Source: Spinacia oleracea (taxonomy: Eukaryota > Streptophyta > Magnoliopsida > Caryophyllales > Amaranthaceae). Taken from it: a stretch of DNA of 64,000 nt. The position numbers were made by a program, and so were the translations under genes. Positions 1 to 10,892 of this stretch are shown one piece after another. Position 1 is the first letter of the stretch; the number at the start of each line of letters is the position of its first letter. The DNA lies in the NCBI RefSeq assembly GCF_020520425.1, contig NC_079488.1, positions 19,904,247 to 19,968,246 on the forward strand. The letters run 5' to 3'. The notes below the pieces were generated by a model that was given only the letters and a program-made list of their open reading frames with translations, was not told the DNA's origin and did no database searches.

Positions 1-8
1 AGTTCAAG

Positions 9-190
9 ATGCAAATTCCTACACCAACGCCTAGGCTACCTACGCCGAAGCAGGTATTCAAATTCTACACCAACGCCCAGGCTACCCACGCCGAAGCAGG
101 TATTCAAATTCTACACCAACGCCTAGGCTACCCACGCCGAAGCAGGTATTCAAGTTCTACATCAACGCATAGGCTATTCATGCCGAAGTA
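9..190 (+). repeat. Tandem repeat, about 46 bp unit, in A1
   Basis: About four copies of a unit containing 'ctacaccaacgcctaggcta' followed by 'cccacgccgaagcaggtatt'. The same array, with about three copies, is at 57220-57350 in A2, so it belongs to family A. It lies in what would be the leader of the antisense gene. Confidence 0.85.
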
Positions 191-480
191 GATACAAATT
201 CAAAAAAAAAATTCAAAAGTACAAGTTCCAACAGTTCAAGTTCAAGTGGCTATCAAACAGTTTTCTACAAGATTCAAGAAGCTTAAGCATACGAGCATCA
301 TTTCAAAGTACGAGAAAATCAAAACTACATGCAATTCTAGAGTTATTTCATAAGCAAAAACATGAAAAACTTACATGGACGAGGCAAGAACAAGACCAAG
401 GTAAGAGCTTAATCGACCTTCGAGGGAGAAAAGAGCAAAGAATTCAAGAGAATGTGCCTCACAATGGCACGGCAAGGGGA

Positions 481-490
481 GCTTTTATAG
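481..490 (-). promoter_or_regulatory. TATA-like box facing the antisense strand in A1
   Basis: The minus strand reads CTATAAAAGC. The same box is conserved at 57755-57764 in A2, where it lies about 650 bp upstream of an antisense plant mobile domain gene. Its role as a promoter is inferred from motif, position and conservation between the two copies. Confidence 0.5.
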
Positions 491-1065
491 CTCAACCCCG
501 CGCCAGGCACCGCCCCAGCGCACTGCGCTGCCCTGCTGCATGTGCGAATATGCAGCGCGCGCGGTCTCCCGTGCTAATTACACGTTCTTTGCTGCTACGG
601 TGTTCCGCACCAAGCATCAAACGTCGCATCGAACCATCCATCGAAAATACGGGTATACACCTGTATCTCCAAGTGCAAACAGATGAATATTTCAAGAATA
701 CAAAGTCCAAAAAATACAACGACTCAGGCGCCCAACTCCCAACGGACCCAAGCTCCGGGAAAGTCAGTCGAAATTTCAAAAACCTAAGGGCCAGCAAAAA
801 GATCTTATCCCCAGCAAAGCACATCCCCAACGGATTAACTCCGGGTATTCAAATTCAAAAATTCAAGATTCAAAAATTCAAATTTTCGATGCCAAGCTCT
901 GTCCTGAACTGAAGGCGGAAAAATACAAGTACAAACCGAAGTCATCACCAACCGCACGGAGGTAGACTCTATCCTTTTTCTAACGCCTGTTTTATGCAGG
1001 TACCGGCGTACAAAGAGTGGTCTCGATTGCAGAACATCTTGACCATTCTCCGTCCCTTTTGAAAT

Positions 1066-1115
1066 ACTTTGACTTGCGCTTTCCTAACCGAACGCTCAGT
1101 CAAAGTGGGGGCTTC
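1066..1115 (+). other. Hairpin and polypurine tract before the A1 3' LTR
   Basis: ACTTTGACT (1066-1074) and its inverse AGTCAAAGT (1098-1106) can form a 9 bp stem with a 23 nt loop, followed by the purine-rich AAAGTGGGGGC next to the LTR. The purine run fits the polypurine tract that primes plus-strand DNA synthesis. The same arrangement occurs in A2 (twice) and in element B. Confidence 0.75.
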
Positions 1116-3130
1116 TGTAGACACCTAATTTGTGTCTCCCCTTTGGGATGATGACGATACCATTATCCTTGTTAGGTGATTGGAATAACTCCAGGCGGAA
1201 ATCCCAATTGCTAAGAATGCTTCCAAAATTCAAGATCCACAATCCAACCCCGAGACCGTTTCCCTTTCCGTTCCCGGTACAAAATACAACTTTCCAAATC
1301 CAAGTTCAAAATCCAAGTACAATCTCAACTAGTATACCATCCCATTGGTTTTACTAGGCCTTTTCCACTCAAAATCAAATAAGGCAAGTCAAATTCGGGC
1401 GCCGACCCACAAAACCGAGAATGCCGGGCCCTGTCCCGTAAAACCGGAATTCAAAAACCCGAGAAAGGCTTGTTTTTAGACGCTAAACGATGACTTAACC
1501 TATAATCAAATACAAAACGCCAAACCTAGTACTATTCGTACAACAGGTACAACGCTACAAGACGAAACAGGGACGATTCCCCGTCCTTGCTTTGGCGGCA
1601 TTCAAGCCACGTCAGCAGCGCACTGCGCTGGCCTGGCGCCCTGCGCTGGCGTGTGCTGGCGTTTTGCACCATTCCCTCCTATAAATACCCCTCATTTCCA
1701 TCGAAAAAAGGGGGGACCACAACAATACATCGTCGTAATTTCGACATTACGCCTCAAAATACAACTCAAAGCTCCTCAAAAACACATACAAAATTCCTGA
1801 AATCCAAAGCAATTGGGAGCTCTTGCCTAAATCTAACTAGGTAAATCCGAATCCCATTCTAATCTACTATGTTTCTTTGATTTCTAAATGATTAGCAAGT
1901 TGGTGTTTTAATCAATAAAAAACACCACTTGCAACAATCACACATGTTTTCCAAAAATACAAACTTTTTCAAAATACAATTTTCAAAGATTCAAGAATGT
2001 CCAAGTTGTTTACAATCATCTCTTGGGCTAGAATCACCATCAAACATGGGGTAATCAAATATAAACACCTTTTAACATTTAAAGGTTTAGTCTTTGAGAT
2101 TCAAAACTCCATTTTCAATATACAAGTTCAAGTCTTCAATTTTCAAAGATCTTGCCATGTTTAGGGTTATTCATAGTTATTTCCCTAAACTAGGATCATT
2201 TCAAGTTCAAATTTGAATCATTTCAAGTTCAAATTTCAATCATTTCAAGTTCAAACATTTCAATATTCAAGCTTTCAATTTCAAGTTTAAAATGCAAAAT
2301 CTAGGATATTTGGGTTGAGCAACCTCTCCCAAGTTGAGATTTTTGGCTTTGAATTCGTGTCGGGAGCACTTATTTTTAAGGAGCCGCTTGGCGTTCGAAT
2401 CTCATCTGCCCAAGTACAAATTTCAATTATGCACCTTTCAATATTGCAATTTCAATATCGCACTTTCAATATCGCACTTTCAATACCGCACTTTCAATAC
2501 CGCAATTTCAATACCGCAATTTCAATTCCGCACTTTCAATTCCGCATCTTTACTTGCCTAGTCCATTTCTAGGCAATGTGGACCTACTCCCTAGTCCTTT
2601 TCTAGGGGTTCTTGTATTTACTAATTCCGTACTTTATTTAGTATTGTGATGTTGCTTTATGTGCTTTATCGCTTTCATCACCAACATGCTAAATACAACA
2701 AAATACAAAGGTTACATCATGCTTAACGAAGATATTTTTGGACAAACCGGCCTTAGGTTCCTTACATCAATCTATAAATCAAAGTGACCACCGTACAATT
2801 AGAAATTCTATTTTGCTCTAAAATTCAAACCCACATAATCTAATCTAGGGTTTATTTTCGAACTAATGTTATGCCAACATACTTGAATATTTCTAAAGCT
2901 CACCGAATAAGCATTTTCGTTCTCGAGCCCGGATTTCACCCATCCGTTTCATGGATTCAAGGCCTTATCCAAAAATAGAGTCATTTTCGGTCTTTCCAAA
3001 CAAGACCTTAAATAAAGTTTGGTGGCGACTCCTTCGAGGTGCAAAAATTCAAACGGTTCTCTAAACGAGCCGGTCGGCCTCCTAAAACCCCCTTTGTAGG
3101 AAACGGGGAAACAAAAAAAAAACCCCTACA
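1116..3130 (+). repeat. 3' LTR of element A1
   Basis: A 2,015 bp LTR starting TGTAGACACC and ending CCCCTACA, recognised from its similarity to the A2 LTRs (20182-35085, split, and 58727-60810). A TATA box (CTATAAATA, 1679-1687) marks a likely U3 promoter. A short-period array of 'ttcaataccgca'-like units lies at about 2430-2545 and is shared by all three LTRs. The bases after the end, CTCAG, should be the target-site duplication, but the partner copy is outside the window. The element is inserted in Helitron helicase coding sequence. Confidence 0.88.
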
Positions 3131-6100
3131 CTCAGCAAGAGAATGCTATGCATATAAACTCCAAAGCCGGCCGAATAATCTGCTTCTTAGAGCTGGCCGT
3201 TGCTTTCAACAATATATCATGGATATGTACGTGAAAATTGAAAACACTCGCCTAGATTTTTTTCCGGAGGAACCAGAGCACTATACGGGCAGACCTATAT
3301 CAAGGGATCCTGGACACCGTAGGAAGCGGGGAAATAAATGCAGGGAATGTGGGGCATCTTGTTGTGCTGCCCCCAACTTTTATTGGCGGACCTCGGGACC
3401 TAAAAAAAAGGTATTTAAACGCCATGGCGCTGGTACAGCGATATGGGAAGCCAGATTTGTTTGTTACAATGACGTGCAATCCTAATTGGCCAGAAATAAA
3501 GCAAGAATTGGCCATAGGAGAAGAAGGGAAAAACCGGCTTGATTTGGTTTCGAGAATATTTAGGGCCAAGCTGCTAGCGCTTAAGAAGCAGATCATGGAG
3601 AAGCACGTGTTTGGGAAGGTTGTTGCAATGATTTACGTGGTCGAGTTCCAAAAATCAGGGCCTTCCTCATGCACATTTCTTGATCATACTCAAGCCTGAA
3701 TTCAAAATCGAAACTCCTGCTGATTATGACAAGTTTGTATGCGCTAAAATCCCCTCTGTGGACAACCTCAGGAAGATTATCCTCAAATATATGATGCACG
3801 GGCCTTGTGGCCACTTAAACCCTCAATGCCCTTGCATGAAACATAAGGGGCATACAAACTGTTGTAAAAGTGGGTACCCCAAAAAATTCTGCCCTGAAAT
3901 GACAACCAGTAAAGATGGTTTCCCATTGTACAGGAGAAGGGACACCAGTGATGAAGTTTCTATCTGCAAGGCAGATCTGGATAATAGGTGGGTCATTCCC
4001 TATAATCCGTATCTATCATCTCTGTTTGACTGTCACATAAATCTTCAGGTTTGTTCAAGCATCCAAGCAGTTAAGTACCTCTACAAATATGTGTACAAGG
4101 GCCATGATAGGATCTCGTTCAATGTCGTGCAACCTGGTGAGCAAAGGGCTGTTGATGAGATCGACCAGTTCCATTCGGGTAGATGAGTTTCTCCTTGCGA
4201 GGCTGCATGGAAGATTTTTAGGTTTGATTTTTATGAAATGCATCCGGCTGTTCTTCCACTTCAAGTCCACCTACCTAACATGCACACAATTCAAATAAGG
4301 CCCCATGAACGGCTTGGTGCGATCGTTGCAGCTGACAGACAATCTCGGACTTCTCTGGCTGAGTTTTTTAGGGAAAACGCCGCTGCACCAGATGGCACAG
4401 GGTGCCTGTATGGCCGGTTCACAGAAAAATACAGATGGGATGGTGCTGCAAAGCAGTGGCTGTTGAGGAAAAACAAAACCATTGTCGTTGGTAGGCTAGC
4501 TTTTGTTGCTCCGTCTGAAGGGGAGCGCTATTTCCTGAGGTTATTGCTCGTGCACGTCCCTAGCCCTAATTTATTCAAAGATCTCTTAACAGTCAATGGC
4601 TATAGATGCGCGACTTTTCAAGAAGAAGCCCTTAAACGCAACTTGCTTGAGGAGGATGACGCAGTTGATCTTTGCTTAGCTGAAGCCTGCGTCGTTCAAA
4701 TGCATGTTGGTTTGCGTAGCCTCTACGTGATGGTTCTGATTTTTTGCCAATCGAGTAACCCCAATGCGCTCTGGCTAAAGTTCTACACTGCACTGTCAGA
4801 GGATTTCAAACATCAATTCCCAGATGCGGAGGCTAAGGTCAGTCAACTCACAGCCAGGTCAGTTGAGCAGTGCTTGGAAGAAATGGGTAAATCACTCAAA
4901 ACTTTTGGCCTTGACCACTTGATTGAACCTACAGATGATGAGCTTGCAAGAACACGGGACATCATTGATGCCCTCGATGCACCAATACCTAACCACTGCA
5001 TCCGTTGTCGCGACAGTCTAAACCCGGCACAACAAGAAACATTCACCTGCATCATTGAGCATGTGAAGCAAAAGAAACATGGTGTGTTCTTTATAGATGG
5101 CCCAGGTGGCATAGGTAGAACCTTCTTGTACAATCCCCTGTATGCAGAGATTCGACTCTCGGGCCTGATTGTGCTTCCAACTGCTACATCAGACAAAGCT
5201 GCAGCCAACATACCTTCTGGAAGAACGGCTCATTCCAAGTTTAAAATTCCTATCGATATTGAAGCTTCCCTCTCCTGCGATGTGCCCAAACAGGGTAGCG
5301 TTGTTGCATTAATAAAGGAGACAACGTTGATCATATGGGATGAGGCTTCAATGGCCAGGAAAGAAAACGTTGAGTCCCTAGATTTACTGCTTAGAGACTT
5401 GTGTGATGGAAACCAGCTCTTTGGAGGAAAGCTGGTTGTTTTTGGAGGAGATTTCCGGCAAGTACTTCCCGTCCTGCCCCACGAAACACAACAGGAAGCA
5501 GTAGGTGTGAGCTTAGTGAGTTCTTCCTTGTGGCCTAAGTTAACAAAGTTCCGTCTCACAGAGAACAAACGTGCCTGAGAAGATCCACAATTTTCAGCAT
5601 TCTTGCTTGCCCTGGGAAACGGAGAACTGCAGACTGCTGAAAATAACTATGTCCAGCTCCCGAGCGAAGTAGTTAAACCTCTAGAGCATGGCAAGGACCC
5701 AATCACAGACCTGACCTCGCTTACATTTCCCGAGCTAGACCTCCACAGCTTTACATCAGACATATTTACGAAGAGAGCGATACTGAATCCGATGAATGAT
5801 GATGTTGATTCCATCAACACAGAACTTATTAAGAAATTCCCAGGGCAGCCTGTTACATATAAAAGTTTTGACATGATGCTTGATGATAATTGCAATGTTT
5901 ATCCCACGGAATTCATCAACACATTGTGTCCCGGCGGTATGAGCCCTCATGAACTCGTCCTAAAGGAGGGTAGCCCAGTTATTTTGCTCCGGAATATATT
6001 GCCAGCGTCCGGCTTGTGCAATGGTACGCGGCTAATCTGCAAAGGGTTTTTCCCCAACCTCATTGAGTGTGTCATTCTAACTGGCCACCACAAAGGGAAG

Positions 6101-6418
6101 CATGTTTTCATACCGCGTATGAAACAGAGGCCTTCCCCCTCCTCTAAACATCCAATTCTCTTTCAGAGGAAACAATTTCCCGTGAAACTCAGCTTCGCAA
6201 TGACAATAAATAAATCTCAAGGCCAAACATTAAGTCAGGTAGCTGTTTACCAGCCCCGTCCATGTTTTTCATATGGCCAGTTGTATGTGGCCTTGTCCTG
6301 TGCAAGGCAAGCGAGCCAGGTTACTGTCATTTCACCGAACACTCCACAACAGATAAGTGGAACACATGTTGAAAATGTCATATCTTATGAGGTCCTGCAG
6401 ATGGCTAGAATTATCTAA
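3131..6418 (+). pseudogene. Helitron Rep/helicase gene (RepHel), broken, 5' end missing
   Basis: The frames encode the Helitron-like N domain, the HUH replication initiator and a PIF1-type helicase of a plant rolling-circle transposon. The HUH motif is seen as PHAHF at about 3665-3679 after a frameshift. The Rep tyrosine region (YLYKYVYKG) is near 4075-4101. The helicase has a Walker A-like GPGGIGRT (about 5089-5125) in which the usual lysine is arginine, a Walker B-like IIWDEAS (about 5332-5352), and FGGDFRQVLPV (about 5440-5475). The C-terminal helicase motifs include AMTINKSQGQT and YVALSCAR. Damage: frameshifts near 3280 and 3658, TGA at 4184-4186 in place of a conserved Trp, and TGA at 5576-5578. 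The 5' end is cut off by the A1 LTR. No Helitron 3' terminus (hairpin plus CTRR) was identified. Confidence 0.88.
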
Positions 6419-6812
6419 GCTACTGTCTGTACATGTAAGTTCTTCAATTTATATGCTTGATATGCTTTGTTTCATGATCGATTACTTGTATTTTGTACAC
6501 TTTTGACTTGAATATCCCCTTTGGTGTAGTTTGGAGAAACTCGATTTACGGTTCATAAAGATGCCTTATAACCTCAAGCTACTGCATGTACCTGTAAGTT
6601 TTTCCATTCTCCCCTGCGCCCAGTATCTTCGATTGTCACTTGTGGTGTGGCTAATGACAATTTATGTAGTCTTTGAGGAAATAATTGTTGCTTAATTGAA
6701 TTAGGTGTTGGGTTAACGTGCATGAACACCATTCCATGTTTTAGGTAATTCTTGAGAATTTTTATTCATACTATCTTGCTTTCTGATTATACCCTTATTC
6801 ATTTCAATGCAG
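6419..6812 (+). other. Non-coding stretch after the helicase, intron-like
   Basis: AT-rich DNA with no open frame of note. Two related segments, 'ctactgtctgtacatgtaag' and 'ctactgcatgtacctgtaag', lie about 150 bp apart and both look like splice donors. The stretch ends in a good acceptor (TTTCAATGCAG, ending 6812), which begins the PLAC8-like exon described below. Confidence 0.5.
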
Positions 6813-6822
6813 GTTGCATAGG

Positions 6823-8268
6823 TGTAGACACCTACTTTTGTCCCCATTCCCGAAAGGGAAGGTTCGATGATGAGAGCATAAATCTCCACTTGACAACGCC
6901 TCTCCTATAAAATAATGAATCTCGATCACCCCTTTTCATTTCACCCGAAACCTGCTATTTATAGAAACCTGCTATTTATGGAAACCTGCTAAAAATAGTA
7001 ACTGCCGTAATGGGTAGTTGTTAAAAGAGGCAAGTCATAAAAGATAGAAACCTGTCAGAATTAGGTGTTGCACTCCGACATAAATCCTAAATGAGATGGA
7101 GATTACGAGAGAATCCTATTCCTAATATGATTCGAAAATAAGAGTCACGTATTAATTAAAATTCTAACGCGCCTAGAGTTCGTAACGGGCCCAGACGCAT
7201 TCCGTCACAAGGTTAATACGCACTAAAAGAATCGATTAAGTCTCAAACACTTCGGATTCTAAGAATCCGAATCTGACTAAGAAAACAGCCCAGATCCTAT
7301 TTTCAACGCCTGGCTCTGGGCGCTGAAATTACCTGGGACGTATTCTTTCCTAATTCCTCGTGGATTAGAGCTCTACAATTCTATCTTTCCACGAACTCTT
7401 TTCTATAAATATAGCCCAAGTTCGACGTGAAAAAAGGACAACACATAATTATTATTCTGAGTATTGACTCTAAACCCCTAAGCCTAAGCCTCACGCTGCA
7501 AAACTGATCACGCGTTCTGTCGCAATCGATCCATAAATCGAACAGAACGTTGTTCCTGTCCCATAACTTGAGATTCGTTAAATAAAAGGAGAAATAGCAA
7601 AGTCAAAGTGGTTAGTTTTCTGAGAACCGTGACGCACCTCTCAAGGGTGCGTCGTAATGTGTCCCTTTTCCATGGTTTAATCGCTTTCCTCGCCCTTTTT
7701 ATGAACTGTTAAACTAATTAAATCTGATTTTTCTATCACGCCTAATAAAGATAATATGTTGGGAAATTGGATTATCATGCTAGGTCCCTTTATACAATCT
7801 AAATCAGATAATCGCATTCGATCTAGTATTATATGTTGCATATTGTTAACATCAACTCAGATTAGTTTAATAGTTAACGCATGTCCCTTCAATTATTTAT
7901 GCTGAGCTAGTAAGGATATCCTGCCTCTGGAGTTATCGAAGAGCGAGTACTCCTCTCGGTAGTTACAGTCCCCCGAACCCTCAATCTCTACCTTGCGGGT
8001 GTAAGTTGAGAGATCCCCACACCAGGGATCACAAGGGAACCTACGGCCGTCGTGGTCAAACATAATTGCACTCCCTTTATGTCACGATAACCGGGTTTTG
8101 TCAGTTTTTCTCATTGTCGTTAAAAACTGAATGACGACTCCTATATTACTAGTCAATTGGGTGTAAACTCATAGGAAATCCAATTACACTTGATTTGACA
8201 AAAAGAAACGTCACACCCACGAGGGACAAGGTCACGCATTAGCCTCGTGCTTTTTCGACCCCCTCACA
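6823..8268 (+). repeat. 5' LTR of element B
   Basis: 1,446 bp, TGTAGACACC to CCCCTCACA. A TATA box (CTATAAATATA, 7403-7413) should start the element's transcript. Compared with the 3' LTR it has about 10 extra bases near the left end and scattered substitutions. Confidence 0.93.
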
Positions 8269-8269
8269 G

Positions 8270-8287
8270 TGGCGACTCCACTGGGGA
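8270..8287 (+). other. Primer-binding site of element B
   Basis: TGGCGACTCCACTGGGGA lies one base after the LTR end. It has the form of a tRNA 3'-end complement and differs by one base from the A2 site at 35090. Tat/Ogre elements often use tRNA-Arg; I infer but cannot confirm that here. Confidence 0.75.
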
Positions 8288-10218
8288 TAGTGAAGGAAAT
8301 ACTCGTGCTTGTAGGTAATCAAAATAGCGAAGGGTGAAACGATCCTACCCCGCGTTTATTTCCCCATCAAGTTGGGACGACCTGAAAATCAGCATATTAA
8401 TGTGAACGGACAGAACCGCATAACGAATCTTGGCTCCCTTGATGTTTCATCTCGGGAGTTGGGACTAAGGATACCCATCGCCAACCGGGGGGTGCATACG
8501 CTTCGAATGTTGTCCACTCGGCACTTTCGCTAGTAGTACACCCGTCCCAAACCCAATCGCTCGCCCATTAGGTCCCTCTCATTGGTGCATGCCCCCTTGG
8601 CTTACATCGTGATTGGCCTCTTGGGCGAAATTCGTCTGTTGAAGGCACTACCTCGACCGGGGCATGTGTTGGATTTGCGATAGAAGCGGTACCAAGCCGG
8701 CCCAAATACTACCCATGGAAGCCTATCATAAAAATTGCTGCGAGGGCGTATGAAAAGGCACTCGATTCTAAAAGCGACTTGTAAAAAATAAAATAACTCT
8801 TTGTGTCATTGTCAGGCCTCCTATGACGACAATGTTCGGCTCCGAAACCGAGCACGCTAATCGAAATAAACTTGAATGTCACATGGGCAAAATATTGAAA
8901 AAATAATGTTCAAATGAAGTTTTCAAGGAAAAATAATGTTCGAATAAAAAAAATAAATCCGAGTCTAGACTAGGCTGTGCCAAAGTACAATCTAAATCCT
9001 AAGTCTTAGTTGTCTTATCCATAGAATCGGTCCTAATGCTTGGTGTCGTTCTACAAATTAAAAGGTTAAACCATATTGAATCTCCCTTCCTAACATTTAA
9101 ATCAATGAGCACCCATATGTAATTGTCATCCCTCGCTAAGAATCCACGCAATACTCTCTCTCACCAATAAAAAGAATATATTATAGTATTTGCAAAATGG
9201 AAACAATCACATTCTGAAAATCATTCCCCCATAGTCGCACAACCCCCAAAGTGAACCTAAGGTGTCAATACCATTGGCAAGAAAAATTAATGGCCTCAAG
9301 GCTTATGATCACATTGGGTCACGACCATCATAGTCCTCTCGAGCCACTCGCTCCTTGAAATACTCCTAAGTACGGACTAAAAGATTTTCTATGAATGCAA
9401 CATGACCAACCATGAAAATACCCAAATCGGCATACCATAAGGCTACCATTGGGGTAAAGCAATACACACTAAGAGGGAAGCCGCACTAATGATTCTAGTC
9501 TTGCAAAAATAAAAATTCGATCTCCCCAATTAACTACCTTGCCATCATTAAGCAAAATGGCGCATGACAAATGAACACCCAAGGGTTAAAATCTAAAGTG
9601 TCAACCAACGAAAGTTATGGTCCAATTAGCCTAAATCCGAAAGTCGCTTGGTCAAGTGTTATAGGCTTACGCCACGTCATTATTTTGAGTCTAGGCTACC
9701 TCCTTGTATTCATACGCGGGTTATAATCAGAGAAATTAATGAAAGTTCGAGTCTAAATCACAACTTCCAATTAAATCCCAGAAACTGGAGTTTGAAAAGA
9801 AAAAAAAATTATTTTCGATGTAATTCTTTCGTTAAATTTCAATAAGGCAAAAACAAAATTTTGAATCTACGCTATTTGCACATTTTAAACGACTAAATAC
9901 GCTTGCAAAGTAAGACAATTTAAAGGTCCACCCTAGGCCAACTAAAATTAAAGGTCCACCCTAGGCCCACTAAAGTTAAAGGTCCACTATAGGCCTACCA
10001 AACGAGGCTCACTCAGCCTCGCCTCGTGACTCAAAGACCACAACCATCTACCTTTTAGCCCAAATAAAAAAATTATGTTGGGGAGAAATCCCAAGCAAAA
10101 AGAGAAAATAGAAAGAGAAAAGGGAGAGCGAAGAGCGAAGAGAGCAAGCCATGAAATACTTAGCCCGTACCTCCCAAAGTGCGAAATTTACCCAAGTAAA
10201 CGAAGGAAAAGAATTGAG
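8288..10218. other. Element B internal region, no gene seen
   Basis: No recognisable coding sequence on either strand. It contains a three-fold tandem repeat of about 30 bp at 9929-9999 (unit 'aaaggtccaccctaggcc'). Otherwise it is unassigned retroelement interior. Confidence 0.6.
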
Positions 10219-10650
10219 TCAACCAATCCAAATCATGTCACAAAAACTACATAAAGTTCTACGATGTCTACCCTTTCTAATCCTTATGTTCTTAGACACC
10301 TTCGCTCTGGGGGCCCTGTTCAGCTCATTTAACCCATCCATGTTCTCATTGCCATAACCCAAGAAACCATTACCTCGACTCTTGTTCTTGAACTTGTTGT
10401 CAACTGCAAACCACGTACGACCATTGAGACGTGCGTCATACCCATTATTTCCAAAGCCCAAACCTGCTCTTGCACCACCATTAGCATAATGACCATATAA
10501 CTTGTATGGATACATCCTGTTGATATACCCTTGAGCCGTCCCCATGCTAATCATTGGCCTTGGTTGATGTAAACTCATGACACTAGCTTGAGGCTGCAAA
10601 TTGTGAGTCCTAGCAGATATAATTTTCATGCTTGACCAATACCTATACAA
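10219..10650 (-). pseudogene. Captured fragment of a YTH-domain (ECT-type) m6A reader gene
   Basis: The minus-strand frame resembles the conserved segment just upstream of, and entering, the YTH domain of plant ECT proteins (YTHDF family, cytoplasmic readers of N6-methyladenosine in mRNA). Recognisable pieces are GYINRMYPYKLYGHY, GFGNNGYDARLNGR, FAVDNKFK and the highly conserved YGNENMDGLNELNRAPRAK. The frame is 143 codons against several hundred for a whole ECT protein. The aromatic-cage YTH core is absent and the flanks do not match, so it cannot be a working reader. It lies antisense inside a retrotransposon without gag or pol, typical of host-gene capture. Whether introns were already removed cannot be judged from this segment. 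The family call rests on remembered motifs. Confidence 0.8.
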
Positions 10651-10819
10651 ATTATCCTATCTCATTCAACCCATCTTTCAAACCGTCTTGAGTCACGAAG
10701 AAGACAAATGAAAAGTACAAAAAATAATAAATAATAAAAAAGAAAAAAGAAAACTTTGCAAAGCGCCTTTAAAAGTTCGTCTAAAAAGAAAAAGAAGCAT
10801 TTAGCGCACCAAAAAAGAT

Positions 10820-10892
10820 CCGCCAGAAATCATTTTCAGCGCCCAAAGCTGGGCGCCGAAATCTTTAACGCCCCAGCCTGGGCGCTGATTCT
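10820..10892. repeat. GC-rich double palindrome, copy 1
   Basis: 'cagcgcccaaagctgggcgc' followed about 15 bp later by 'cgccccagcctgggcgctga'. Each can fold into a stem. Related copies are at 12900-12975 and 13815-13880, and a shorter relative is in both B LTRs (near 7297 and 16217). Confidence 0.75.

Larger units (their letters stand above)
1..1115 (+). mobile_element. 3' internal end of gypsy element A1 (truncated by the window edge)
   Basis: This is the non-coding 3' interior of a Ty3/gypsy element whose 3' LTR follows at 1116. It matches 57220-58726, the same part of the second copy (A2), nearly base for base apart from a plastid insertion in A2. It holds a tandem array at its left end, a TATA-like box facing left (481-490) and the hairpin plus polypurine tract just before the LTR. 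Open frames here (for example 454-912) have no family resemblance and lie in CAA-rich low-complexity sequence, so I do not call them genes. By comparison with A2, the antisense plant mobile domain gene should begin to the left of the window. Confidence 0.85.

Noticed and set aside
454..912. 152-codon frame in A1
   Set aside because: Overlaps the antisense TATA-like box and CAA-rich leader; the matching A2 region has a similar but not convincingly conserved frame and no domain.
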